Positions 1 to 10,974 of a stretch of DNA of 64,000 bases are shown piece after piece. The notes under the pieces are model-generated. The model was not told the DNA's origin, did not search any database, and worked only from the letters and a program-made list of their open reading frames with translations. Numbering within the stretch: position 1 is the first letter of the stretch; the number at the start of each line of letters is the position of its first letter. The translations under genes and the position numbers were made by a program. This DNA comes from Dichetophora obliterata (Eukaryota > Arthropoda > Insecta > Diptera > Sciomyzidae): the NCBI GenBank assembly GCA_963920525.1, contig OY986436.1, positions 8,762,001-8,826,000 on the forward strand. Reading direction: 5' to 3'.

Positions 1-1077
1 TTCTTACATTAGTTAAAATGAAGTGTCTTTATTCTTTTTTTTTTTTTGGTATATTTATTTTGCCATTATGTGTTTTCAAAAATTTATAGTTTTCAGAAAA
101 CTGAGCTAACTTCTTGTTTTCCAATGTAATTTTAGAAGTCATTTTTTAAAAAAGGTGCAAAAAAGTTTTAAATCTGGCAGTATTTCAATAAAATATGGTC
201 TTCGTTTATTAACATTCTGAGTTTAAAACCAAAAAATTACTTTACGCTTTAAAAAAAAAATGATTCTGAAGATTTGATTTCGATTTAAAGTAAACACAAA
301 AACATATGCTTTTTGTTAAATTTAATTCTAGCCCATTCAAGTAATATTAAAATAACGATATTTAAAATAGTTTTGCTATAAGCTTTTCTTAATAATATAT
401 CAATATAATTACAGTATACATATGTGATTTGAAAAAAAAATTTTGCTGCGAATGTAGGATATGTAAGATATGTGTTTATGGCATAATAAAAATAAATATA
501 AAATGACCGAGCTTCTATTGATCAATTGTGTTGTGCGTATTATTAAATGTTTGAACACAAATGATCGAGAACTGGACCTACGAGTTTAATGCCGACTCCG
601 GCAAATGAAATCGCCGTAAAAATGCGTGACGGGAAAACGCCAGAATAAAATCTATTCTAATTTCTCTCCGACGGGTGGCGGATCTTTCTCTGAGTGACTT
701 AAATGTTGCCATATTTTTGCTAAAGATTGGGTACGTTCAGTGTTATTTTCCTAGTTTTTACTATGATCTGACATTCTGTTTTTGTGCCTGTGTTCATTCA
801 TGTGAATTTAAAGCATAATATAAAATAATTTGTATCATTCCCAATATGAAATGCAACCGTGATCCGACAACCGACAACCGACATCCGCTCCTATTCTGGA
901 CGTGTTCTCAGCGGATTTCTCCGAGAGAGGCCCGCCATCCGACATCCGCTTTGGCTCTGTTCGGGCTGTTACATGGCAGTTTTTTTTTTACTCTCAGAAG
1001 TTTTGCCATTGTCTGCAGAGAGGTGACGACCGAACAGAAAAATTATTTCAATTGAAAAAACATTATGTCTAAGCTGG
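1..1077. other. AT-rich sequence without a recognisable gene
   Basis: I see only A/T runs and no coding signal. A 69-codon open frame at 846-1055 has no recognisable domain and carries CCGACAACCGACA-like short repeats, which explain its openness. No promoter or RNA gene could be supported. Confidence 0.5.
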
Positions 1078-1130
1078 AATCTTTAGCTTAGGGGCCACAC
1101 ACCTTACCCACTAGGCTACGACGGCCACAT
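1078..1130 (-). repeat. tRNA-like head of a SINE-type repeat
   Basis: Read on the minus strand, this stretch contains a good RNA polymerase III A box, TAGCCTAGTGGG, at 1107-1118, after a GGCCGTCGTAGCC start that resembles tRNA-derived SINE heads of flies. The expected B box (GGTTCRANTCC) is not convincing, so it is a decayed or partial copy and not a tRNA gene. Confidence 0.35.
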
Positions 1131-1732
1131 AAAAATTAATATAGAAATATACATAAACTACTCGACGAACAAGTGTTTTTGACTGGCGCCAAGCCGATTT
1201 AATTTACTTTTGCTTTTATTGTAGAAAAACGTATCAAAACTGAGTGAGTGGGGAGACATAAGAATATCCCAATAAGGACTTAAAAACTTAAACAAGAGGC
1301 TTTTAGCAGAAAGAAAAGCTACGATGAAACTTAGAAGACATTTTCAATAGGTTATTAGTTTCTTCAGTTACTCTTAGTACTTGCTTACGCTTGTTGGAGT
1401 TATTTTTTGCTGAAGCAGTGAAGTAAATGAAACATGAAGAAATATTATCAGTTTAACGTGTCTTGGATAGAACATGGATTCGGACTGTAAGGAATAAGTG
1501 CTGTATATTTTATTATAGTATTTATTCCATTTTTTCATAAACAAATATGTACATATTTACATAGAATATTAATTACATTATTCATTACAGTACTTGCTTT
1601 AAGTTATTATTATTTATTAATAATTATTTACTTTAATTTAAATAACTGTATATTACGAGACTTGAAATTACTATAAAAATTAATATGTTTTATATTGAAA
1701 AGTAAAATTTGTTATCTCGTCGCTTGAGAAAA
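1131..1732. other. gene-free AT-rich stretch
   Basis: Nothing recognisable: A/T-rich sequence, no open frame above 60 codons, no clear repeat ends. Confidence 0.5.
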
Positions 1733-1735
1733 TTA

Positions 1736-2276
1736 CTGTCTGACCAGAATCATGTCGTTGTCGTGTCGGGGAGAGAGAATCGCTAATAGTTGGCCCAGAA
1801 TTGTAGTGTTGGCTTTCACTTTTTGCTTTTTGCTTTGCTTTTTGCTTTTATTTAATCTGCCATTGTCGATTTTCTTGAACTTGCTTCAGTATTCTCATCG
1901 TAATCCGATTGAACTAATAATTACTAATAATTACTCCACTTCCATTTATTTCACTACTTTTTGTAATACTCTTCATATAGATTTACTGCATTTTCAACTG
2001 AAGGCTGCTCCTATTATAATTAGAGAAAGTAGGAACACTATTTACTCGCTACATTGGTTGACAGATTCTTCAAATTTTGTTAAAATATGGCAATATTTTT
2101 AGAGAGAAGCTGAGAGAGCTGTAAAATAAACGACAAAGTCAAAATAGAAATAGAAACATTTCTATCATGGTGTTTTCGTTGTCGTATTCTGTCGCAATTT
2201 TCTACCATAAGGTTTGCATTGTCTCTGTCAGCGCTCTGCCTGCTGCCACGACAACGACATGATTCTGGTCAGACAG
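1736..2276. mobile_element. 541-bp MITE with CTGTCTGACC ends and TTA duplication
   Basis: The two ends are inverted copies of about 30 bp: the left reads CTGTCTGACCAGAATCATGT and the right is its reverse complement, continuing through GTCGTTGTCGTG. TTA occurs directly outside both ends (1733-1735 and 2277-2279), a three-base duplication of the sort made by PIF/Harbinger-type elements. A 116-codon open frame at 1752-2102 lies inside but is hydrophobic low-complexity sequence that starts within the inverted repeat; I do not regard it as a gene. The superfamily call is inference from the duplication length only. Confidence 0.6.
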
Positions 2277-2279
2277 TTA

Positions 2280-2890
2280 ATGTCGTTTGTGAAAGTGTTC
2301 ACTTTTGAGATTATAGAGAAAAAGGGTCTATAATTCAAAATCTAGCAGTGCAATATTCTTCAAAATTTCAGACCTATTTGTAGACACAATAGATTACGAA
2401 ATTTTTGTGGACTTATCGCTATTTTTTTAGAATTTAAAGCCCTTTTTTCTAAAAAATCTCACAAATTGAAATTTTCACATACGACATTTATTTGTTCAAG
2501 CAACGATCTTAACTGTAGCCTAAACTCTCTTTGTAATCTAAATAACTTTTAAAATGTAAAATTTGTTCCTATATTATAACCTTAACTCACTTATTTTTCA
2601 TTAATTTATCTAATCAAAATCAAAAATATTTAAATTAATTTTTATCGACTTCTAAGTCTTTCACACTGAAGTGATCAAACTCAATTGGTGTCAGTTATTA
2701 AAAAAAGGGTTTCTAATATGTTAATCGTATTCACTATGAGGTTAATTCAAGGTCACGAATAGGTTAACTCTATTTTTATTTATTTTTTTTATTTGTATAG
2801 ATACCAAAAGTATAGATCAAATGAGTTTGATGGAATGAAAGTGATTTCAGAATTTTGAGCACCTGCATATATGGGGTGGCCCCAGTGTGC
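2280..2890. other. gene-free AT-rich stretch
   Basis: No open frame, RNA gene or repeat end that I can support. Confidence 0.45.
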
Positions 2891-2891
2891 A

Positions 2892-3170
2892 ACGCAGCGA
2901 GCAGAAGTTATGCAGTCAGAGGCTCAAAGGTTTTGCAAAGTCCAATTACGTAAAACTTGATTTCTGTTGGAAGGGCCACCGAGGCAGCGCAGCTAGCAGA
3001 ATCTGAAGAATTTACGGAGTAGACGACCGCAAGGTTTGACTGCGACGCTTGAATTCTGTTGCAAGGATAGATATAACGGCATTCGAGTATATGATATGCA
3101 AAATAATGAGTTTCATTGCGAAGGCTTCTATTCTGTTGCGAGGGCGGGCAGCGCAGCAAGCAGAATAAAA
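2892..3170. repeat. three spaced copies of a GCAGCGCAGC-AGCAGAA motif
   Basis: Related GC-rich blocks occur at about 2894-2907, 2983-3001 and 3148-3166, two of them preceded by TTCTGTTG-like sequence. They give short open frames on both strands (minus 2908-3159, plus 3036-3236) that overlap each other and have no known domain. This is probably an old tandem or dispersed repeat; the frames are not credible genes. Confidence 0.3.
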
Positions 3171-3478
3171 GGAAGACAAGATGGAAAAAAAAACAACAAA
3201 AAAATAAATATCAACATGCTTAGGTTGAAGCGGTAAGGCTCGAACTAGGAAACAGAGCGATACTTAATACATCCCTGATGTGTCATTTCCTCTTATTCTT
3301 ATACATATTTTGTTATGAAGTTGTTGTGAATTATATGTTCGTAGCTGTTTGGAGGCTACATGTCTGTGGTGTTGTGCTTGGTAACACTTTTTTAGTGCCT
3401 AATTTTCATAGCTCTAATTATATTTAGTGTTGTTCTTGTTTTCTTTTATATTTTCCCAGTATTTATTTAAAGTTATTT

Positions 3479-3810
3479 CTGGCAGCCGAGGTTCGAATTC
3501 GGAGGCCTTAGATGGATAATTTGAGCTTTTATAAGTTATGTTTTGGAAAGTTTTTATTATTTTTTTAGCCTATTTTCAATAGTAATTGACTAGAAAAGTG
3601 AAAAAAAGAGTTTTATGCAATTTAAATCATTACTTCAAAATTATTGATTTTATTGCAGCGCATATATTAAATTTGTTCTGGCAGCCGAGGTTTGAATCCG
3701 GCGGCCGCAGGCGGATATTTTAAACTTTCATAATTTATGTTTTGAATGTTTTTATTGTTATTATTATTATTTTTTAGCCTATTTTAATAGTAATTGAAAA
3801 AAAATACTTT
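3479..3810. repeat. tandem duplication of an approximately 199-bp tRNA-like unit
   Basis: CTGGCAGCCGAGGTTCGAAT begins at about 3479 and a close copy begins at about 3678. Both are followed by a GGCC segment, then GATA.TTT, TTTTATTATT, TTTTTAGCCTATTTT and AATAGTAATTGA. GGTTCGAATTC resembles a B box, so the unit may derive from a tRNA-like SINE. No gene is present. Confidence 0.5.
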
Positions 3811-4279
3811 ATTCTAAATTATAACCAAAAATTTATTTATTTATTATTATGAAATTTATTCCAATCTTACCGATTTAGTTTAATTTCTTAAGTTAATTTT
3901 AAATCTTAATTTTTATGATTCTTTTTAAAGACATTTTTTTTAATTGTAACGAATTGTTACAGAGTCAATATTACAGCAAACTTGACAGACAGTTTCGGAA
4001 GACGATACCTTTTTCCTCTTTTCTAAATTCTTTCAGGGAATGAAAAACTTTAAATGAATAATAAATATGCATTTATTTGATATATTTGTTTATTGCTTTT
4101 AAATTAGTTTAGTTTAAAATAACAAAAAATATACACATTCACCTTATTTATGACTTGAATATGTATATGAAATTGGTTTAACAAAACATTTCAGACAAAT
4201 TGTTACAATTTTTCAAATTTCTGCTGGGTCGCCAATAGTTTCTACCAAAAATAAGATTTGAATTTTAATAATTTTTTAA

Positions 4280-4528
4280 CCCGCATCCATAGGAACTTTC
4301 TAGAAATGAAAAGCACGTTGTGCACCAATTTGATGCAGATACAAAAAGAATATATAATTCATGGAATTGTTTTTAATATTTAAATTCTTTTTATGTATGC
4401 AAATCTTAATTCTAGCAAAAATTTAAAAAAGCAAAAGATTTTAATCAAAACATTTAATATTTAACATTTTTAATATATAAATTTGAATAAAAAATTTGCA
4501 TCAATTTGATGCAAACGACGGATGCGGA
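4280..4528. mobile_element. 249-bp MITE with TTAA flanks (piggyBac-type)
   Basis: TTAA at 4276-4279 is followed by CCCGCATCC, and GGATGCGGA is followed by TTAA at 4529-4532. The ends are inverted copies with one mismatch at the first base. Just inside the right end is the palindrome TTTGCATCAATTTGATGCAAA, and the left part has a partial copy. A TTAA duplication and a CCC start are piggyBac hallmarks; assignment beyond that is inference. It has no coding capacity. Confidence 0.6.
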
Positions 4529-4532
4529 TTAA

Positions 4533-5640
4533 TTCAATTTTTTATTTGTTGTACTTAAAAAATGTCTTATAGCTCATTCTGTACTGAAAAAAGTCTGACC
4601 TCACAAAATGCAGAATTTTTTAGATTCTGACCTAAATTTACAGAATGTTGACTTCTTTTGAGCATTATAAAATAACGGAAAAAATGCAAATTTTTTCATT
4701 TGATATTGGCTGCACTGTTGTTTTGAATTCCGATTTATTTACGATTGAGGTTATGTATAGTGCGGTACTGCATGGAATTTTTAAGAAATACTCATCGAGC
4801 TGTTAAATTTTATTAAAAGTAACCACTTTAATCAAAATTGTTTTGGATTCAATTTAAAAAATTTTCAAAATTGGAACATTTTGCTTCTCATAATTGTCAT
4901 AGCATATAATATAACTGACAAAATTATTATTTTTTTTTTATTTTGATATTACTAGAGAGCAGAATGCAAAACCGCCGAATTTTACAGGTCAGAAAATTTT
5001 GCATTTATTATACTTTTACGGTCAGAATTTTCGAGCAAAGAACACGATTTATTTTGAGGTCAACAGTTTTTTTTTAGAAAAGTACGGAGAAAATGCAGAA
5101 CTCTTGAAGAGGTCAGAAAAAATGTAGATGTTTGCCCATTTCGCTACTCTTTCTTATATTTCTAGCCACTTTAAATAAATCTTGTATTTTTACCTTCATT
5201 TTATTACAAAGTCCTGAATTAATTTTATATTATTTTTTATGTATTAATCTCATGTATAAAAAATCTACATATCTATGTTAATATTATAATATTAACTGTT
5301 TTTTAATTAATATGTGTAATGTATTCTTTTCACTTGTTAAAAAATTGTTTTTTTTATTTAAATGAAAAAACAAAAAATTTCCCCCCCAAAATTCATGCCA
5401 GTCCCTCTGTCTTCTTGGTCTGGCTACAGGCCTGCATCTTAAGAAAGACCCATCCTAAGAAAAATGTAATAAAAGAAATGTTACATCTGTTTATTTTTAG
5501 AAAATATTAAGCCATCCATTTAAAAAATACCGTGGAATGCGATATGTAGAAAATACTGTTCTTGATATAACTTGATTACTTTTTTATCCCTATTTTCATG
5601 ACTCAAGACTCAAGTAATGACTTTCTTAAGACATCTTTAT
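4533..5640. other. gene-free stretch with GGTCAGAA-rich repeats
   Basis: Between about 4,590 and 5,130 there are several loosely repeated blocks (GTCTGACCTCAC, GGTCAGAAAATTTTGCAT, GAGGTCAGAAAAAATG) on both strands, which suggests an old foldback or MITE whose ends I cannot fix. The rest is A/T-rich filler. I found no gene. Confidence 0.35.
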
Positions 5641-5647
5641 GTCTTAA

Positions 5648-5975
5648 GACATAGATATTTTCAAAATTTTATCTAGTTTAAAAATTTTAAACAATCATTT
5701 TATATATTTGATTTTTGCATCAAAAACATACTTATTTTATATATACTTCTTTTTTGTGTACTATTAAAATTCTAATGTTTCAAATGTTTGGTCACAGCTT
5801 AATTACTTAAAGAAAAGCACATAGATATTTTCAAAATTTTATCTAGTTTTAAAATTTTAAACAATAATTTTATATATTTGATTTTTGCATTAAAAACATA
5901 CTTATTTTTATTTATTCTTCTATATATACTTTTTTTTTTGGGTATTATAAAAACTCTAATGCATATATTTGGAAG
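5648..5975. repeat. tandem duplication, period about 170 bp
   Basis: ACATAGATATTTTCAAAATT starts at 5649 and again at 5819, and homology continues through TTATATATTTGATTTTTGCA and AACATACTTATTTT to the TCTAATG region. Two copies are seen, differing by small indels. Confidence 0.75.
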
Positions 5976-6269
5976 ATACCATTCTTTATGTATAAGAAAG
6001 GTTCAGTTTACTTGCAATCATTTTGGAACTTACAACATACAACTAGTAAAACGTGCATAACTTTAACATATGAAAAAATATCTCCCAAACTAATGGCTTA
6101 AAATTTTCATAATACACATATTATAAAATATTGCATATTTTGTTAAATTTCACGACATTTATTTGTGATTTTTAAAAAAGATCACGCTATGCAGCGGGTT
6201 TTTTCAATTATGTTTGAAACTCAGCGTTTTTTTCCAATAAATGAATATTTTCTCTACTTTTCACTCTAT

Positions 6270-6450
6270 TTCAGCGTGTTTTCGCTCAGAGAGTTTAAAA
6301 TATGTGTATTCGCTCTACTTTATTTTCTGTTTCTGTATTTTTCTGTTCTGTTTCTGTGTATTTTTGCTCAGAGAATCTTAAAATATGTATATTCTCTACT
6401 CTTTCCACTATTTCTGTACGTTTTCGCTCAGAGTCTTAAAAACGCTAAAA
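6270..6450. repeat. three short direct repeats, about 75-85 bp apart
   Basis: Related blocks of the form CGCTCAGAG..TTTAAAATATG..TATTC.CTCTACT occur at about 6280, 6365 and 6424. They keep a 114-codon frame open (6165-6509), which is repetitive Phe/Leu/Tyr-rich sequence and not a credible protein. Confidence 0.5.
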
Positions 6451-6539
6451 CCGCTCTAGCAGCGATATCTTACGCTATTGAAGCAGGTGTTATGCTTGAC
6501 CCTAAATAAGCACCTCTGCTTTAAAGTCATATGATTTCA

Positions 6540-6590
6540 AAGAGTTTATTCGAACAAGTGACGAATTATATAAAACTTAAAAAGTAGATT
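6540..6590. repeat. dispersed repeat, copy 1
   Basis: AGTTTATTCGAACAAGTGAC followed by GAATTATATAAAACTTAAAA closely matches a block at 29,490-29,540 (AGTTTATTCGAAAAGGTGTC ... ATATAAGACTTAAACAGT), and both are followed about 45 bp later by ACTCAAG. This marks an unidentified interspersed family. Confidence 0.5.
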
Positions 6591-6599
6591 GGTATAATT

Positions 6600-9500
6600 T
6601 TAGAATTGGAACTACTCAAGCCTACTGAAGTTGGAAAGAGAACAACCATCCTCTGTGTGATTGGATCTATACAGAGATTTTGTTGTAGTTGTTGTTGCCT
6701 TGTTCAAAACTTATGGTCCAGTTAGCCTCACATGGCATAGTAGTGCAAGGCTTAACAAGCGTCACATTGAAATCTGTTTAATGGGATTTGTGCGTATCTG
6801 ATTATGCTCAACATGGCAACGCATGGCAATGCTCACATAAAAACAGAAATGCATCTCTCTGACTACATAGATAAATATAGAAGATCTATTAATTTTGATT
6901 TCTGTGTATTCTTCTATGTACTTGACGTTTTGGCAAAACAGATGTGAAGTTGTAAAACTGTTTAACCAAGTGCGGTGAATTTATTAAACCATTATTTGAG
7001 AGACTTCACGTTTTTCTAGGGTTTTTTTATAAGCGAAGACAAAATTGAAAGAGATAATTTTAGAAGAGAGTTTTATAAGAGCGCGAAAGATATAATTTTA
7101 GGTGAGAAAATTCACGCATTTCTAGCGTGAAATATTAATAATTATGGTCTATGGGATTTATCGACAATAAATGTAGGTAATCAGCTGCCAGCAATTAATG
7201 TAGTTAATTCTCGTGCATTTTTGTTAGAGCGTAAATAAAAAGGGGTAGCTATATTTAAAGTAAATCAGATAAAATCTACCAAAATTTTTTCAAATAAACT
7301 GCAATTTTCGAAAAGTATGAAAATTGTCGAAGACTTTAATTGATAAGGACTCAAATTTTTTCAGTCACGAAAGACCTTTCACATATGTTTTTTATATATG
7401 TTACAACCTTAGACAAATAAAGCATATTATTTTGTGACCCTACATTTTATCCCACGAATTGAATTTTAAGTCGTCTTTTAGTATTTTACTGATTGCACAT
7501 TTTACTTAATTTAATAAAGCTCAGTCAGGAGATTGGATTTGAAGAATTTTGTATAAACTTTAAAACTGTTGAAATGCATTAAATTTGTAGTGAAATTTAA
7601 ATACATCAAAACACAATCAGGCAGCGGATGTGATTTAATAAAAAAGAGTAACCATACCACTGCATATGCACACACACACATACAGAACACAGGCGCCCAC
7701 ACCATCAACATCATCACCACTTCAAGCACCGCCACTCATACGCTCACGAAGCAAATAATTGCGGAAACAGGATGATATATTATGGCAAGCGAAAACTCTG
7801 ACCCAGTGTTGGTAGCCATGAGCAAGATTAATGATGAACTATTGTTGTTGTAGTCAGTGGTGCAGCAATAGCAGCAGCAGCAGCAGAAGCGGTAACGTAA
7901 TGGTATAAAAAACCAAAACAACGACGATAGCGTTGCCACTATCTTTCACTATTATTATATACCAAAATATATTTACATTTTTTGTGCGCTCAAACATACA
8001 CGAGTATGTTTAAACGTACGTGTTTGTGTGCTTGTGTCTGTGCTTAAAAATATGTATAATAAAATTCACAAAACCATTTTGTAACAACATAATAAATGCT
8101 TTTATTTTTTAAATTTTTAAAATTATTTTCTTCTGCCTAAAAGCATGCAAACCAAGCTTTACAAAAGCATTTGCTAATCATGCAAGAGCTGGGGGCGAGC
8201 AGCACAAAGTCAATAGCTGAGTAGCTGCTAACAGTGTCAAAATCAAGGTTTTGCCTTGAGCAAAATTGCAAAGAAGCGCAGAGATTGCGGGTAAGCGCCA
8301 TAGAAGGCACAGAGCACAGAGCAATGTGAGAAGCAACGCTAGCGTGTTTTGGGCTAGGCTTCAGAGACAAAGGTTAAGCGGTTAAAGCGCATGAGAGCGT
8401 ACAAGGATTTTGTATTAAAATGATTAGAAACATGCTATTATTGTTGTTGCATATCTTGCTTTTGCTATTATTATCGCGGGATTGTGTTGCTGTTGTGTTT
8501 ACCCTCTTTAACCTGCCAGGCATTCAGCGACCACCATCGACTGCATGTCACTGGCATACTCTCTAAGCTGCTTAGCGAAAATAAATGATGTAAAGCGTTT
8601 GTCGTGTGCTACAACGCAGCGTTGCACACCCTTAGGCATATGTGTTGTGAATTTAAAACGAGTAGGTTCTCAAATGTGCCGTTAAAATTTGTAAAGAGGT
8701 AGAAACGAACATTTTTGACATTGTCAAACATGTGTTGGCAATCATTTTGCCATTTTTTCTTCTTTTTTGTGTTGGTTAAGCCTCTGGTGCTTTTGTGTTA
8801 AATTCGTCCCCAGTCAATGAAGGTCTAAAAGAAGGCAGTCAAAAATTTATATTAAAACACTATTAAAGATTTTATTCTATTCTTCAACTTGTTGGTTTTT
8901 CACGCCGACTTGGGTGACTTTTTTATGTCTTCTCCTTAAAATGATAGAACTAACCTTACACAATACTTGTGCTATTTCGCTAGTGTAGAAATCCCTTCCT
9001 CGTAGCCACATTTTAATCTACTCCACTTTATTTGGGAAAGCAATATGTGAAATTTTACTAGGTTTAATCCTATTTTATAGAAAACACATCAAAATTCAGG
9101 AATGTGTATAAAATTGAGATTTTATATTTAGAACCTTTTACACAAAGATTTCTACAGATACGATAAAGATCTTAATTCTTTATTTCTACAATTTCGAAAT
9201 CAGATTCTTACACTTAGATTCATGCAGAAACGATGAAATTGTGAATTGGTGACCACCTCCATATTAGATACGCCAGTTTGAATTTGACCCTTTTATACAT
9301 CAAAATCGAATTCAGCACACCTCAAAAAACCTCCCTATTGATTACTTCAGAACATTTTGCCACCAAAACAGATAAAATTTTCCATAGTACACTGATCACA
9401 CACACTTTTGCACACATCTTTACTGTGCAGTTAAGCATTATATGGCGCATAAATGAAAAAAAAATCATGTTTATGCTATAGCAAACGCGTGTACACTTTA

Positions 9501-9900
9501 AGAGAGAAAAACAACAACATTTAACTTTACAAACTTTCTGACTTTCACGCATCTTTAAGCCGCCTTTATGCCAGATAGCTCTTCATGCTTTTTTTAAACA
9601 ATTTTTTTTTTCATTTCCTTTATGTCTTGTATATCAAATAATAATAAAAAAGTACATCTTTTAAACTTTTTTATCCCTCTTTAAGCAAACAGTGAGGCAT
9701 AACGTTACAACAACAATAGACAGGTAAGCCAACATCAACAACAACAGCAACAACAAGGAGAACAACAACATGTGCAGCAACAAGCTTACATTATGATCTC
9801 ATTACCGTAATCCTAATGAAATTAAATTTCCTGTATTTGCCGCTTAGTTGAAAAACCTACTTAAGTTTCTAATATACTACGTGAGTGAGGCAGTAGTAGT
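6600..9900. other. gene-free stretch with microsatellites
   Basis: This 3.3-kb span has no supported gene. It contains a short CA run near 7670-7690, a CAG/CAA run near 7865-7890, and a CAACAACAG-rich tract near 9735-9780. Small overlapping frames on both strands at 7511-7939 and 8137-8370 are explained by these tracts or by chance. It could be intronic or regulatory DNA, but nothing in the sequence shows which. Confidence 0.5.
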
Positions 9901-9912
9901 AGAAGAAATAAC

Positions 9913-10290
9913 CCAGTGGGCAAAAGCAGGGCTTTGAAGCGCTTTTAAAAGGCCATCATATGGATTTCTTAGCCCTTCCGTACTCATTTCCAAGCCCTTA
10001 ACTATTTTATATGAAACGAGCAAATTTTCTAGGCTTTCCTCTCTCGCGACTTTAAAGAAGCCTGCTAGAAGCCCTTCTTGAGAATGTACATAAGAAAGAA
10101 AAGCAATATAAATATCAACTTGAAATAAAAAAACTTTTAACGATTTCCAGATTTGTACCAACGTCCTTCTATCTGGTGGTCCGGTATCTTATCCACTCGT
10201 CTACCGCAGCTTATTTTGCATCATTACAAATGAAAGTAAGCTTTCGGGAGCGTGGGTTCGAGACCCAGCTCGGACCAAAAAAAATAACTT
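9913..10290 (-). repeat. tRNA-like SINE-type repeat, copy 1
   Basis: This approximately 380-bp unit occurs again in opposite orientation at 14,247-14,632. On the minus strand it has an A-box-like TAGACGAGTGGATAAG near 10,200 and a B-box-like GGTACAAATCT about 40 bp later, followed by a TTTATTTCAAGTTGATATTT body that ends at CCCACTGGG. On the opposite side it carries GGGTTCGAGACCC at about 10,254, a second tRNA-like T-arm, followed by a T-rich tract. The pol III origin is inference; the repeated unit is seen directly. Confidence 0.55.
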
Positions 10291-10759
10291 TTTTTTTTGT
10301 ATTTGTGACGAACCTTTCCGGCCGAGGTATCACTCGCCGGTGTCCAGGGTTCGTGTCTCACAAAACAAAGCTCCGCTAAGTGACGGCCGCAGCAAGAATG
10401 ACTTTTCTTGCGCTGGTTGAACATGTAGCCAGCTAAGTTTTTAGTCACCGCGTGAGTGTGTTGGGTTTGGTGTAGGTAGGTTTCGCTATACATGATGGCG
10501 GTGGTACTCAAATTAGAAAGTGTTGGTAGCCGATGAAAATTCTTTCGCCTAGCGATCGCTTACACGCTGACTGTCAACTAAGCAATTTGTACTTCTCCCT
10601 AGCCTAAACTATCCTCAATAAGATACTATCGGTGTTAACAAATAATCATAGGGTATATATAACTCAAAAAAAAAATAATTTTAATTTTTTTCAAATCCTT
10701 CGCCTTCGGCTTACGTGTGGACGCAAACGAGTGTAAACGACTTACGTCCTCACATATTT

Positions 10760-10972
10760 TTTTTAAATCTACATTTTTTTACAAATTTTTCTGTTCATTT
10801 AAAAAATTTTTTGGAATTTTTTGTAATAGTTCTTCATACAAAAATAATAGAAAAGACTAGAAATTTTTCCATATAAAAGTTTTCATTTTGTGATATGTAA
10901 TGTGTTAGATTTTGGAGACCTGGGTTCGTGACCCAACTCGGACAAAAACAATTTTTTTTTTCTTTTAAGTAT
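10760..10972 (+). repeat. related tRNA-like repeat directly upstream of Tc1
   Basis: Contains AAATCTACATTTTTTTACAA at about 10,766, then ATGTAATGTGTTAG and CCTGGGTTCGTGACCCAACT at about 10,919. The same blocks occur in reverse orientation at 12,640-12,810 and in part at 14,170-14,290, so at least four related copies lie within 4.5 kb. Confidence 0.5.
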
Positions 10973-10974
10973 TA

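Noticed and set aside
846..1055. 69-codon open frame, plus strand
   Set aside because: No domain, short repeats (CCGACAACCGACA) explain it, no supporting start context or neighbours.
1752..2102. 116-codon open frame, plus strand
   Set aside because: Starts inside the inverted repeat of a MITE; hydrophobic, low complexity, no family.
7511..7939. Overlapping small frames on both strands
   Set aside because: They cover CA and CAG microsatellites; mutually antisense shadows.
10224..10511. 95-codon minus-strand frame
   Set aside because: Runs through a tRNA-like repeat and T-rich tract; no domain.
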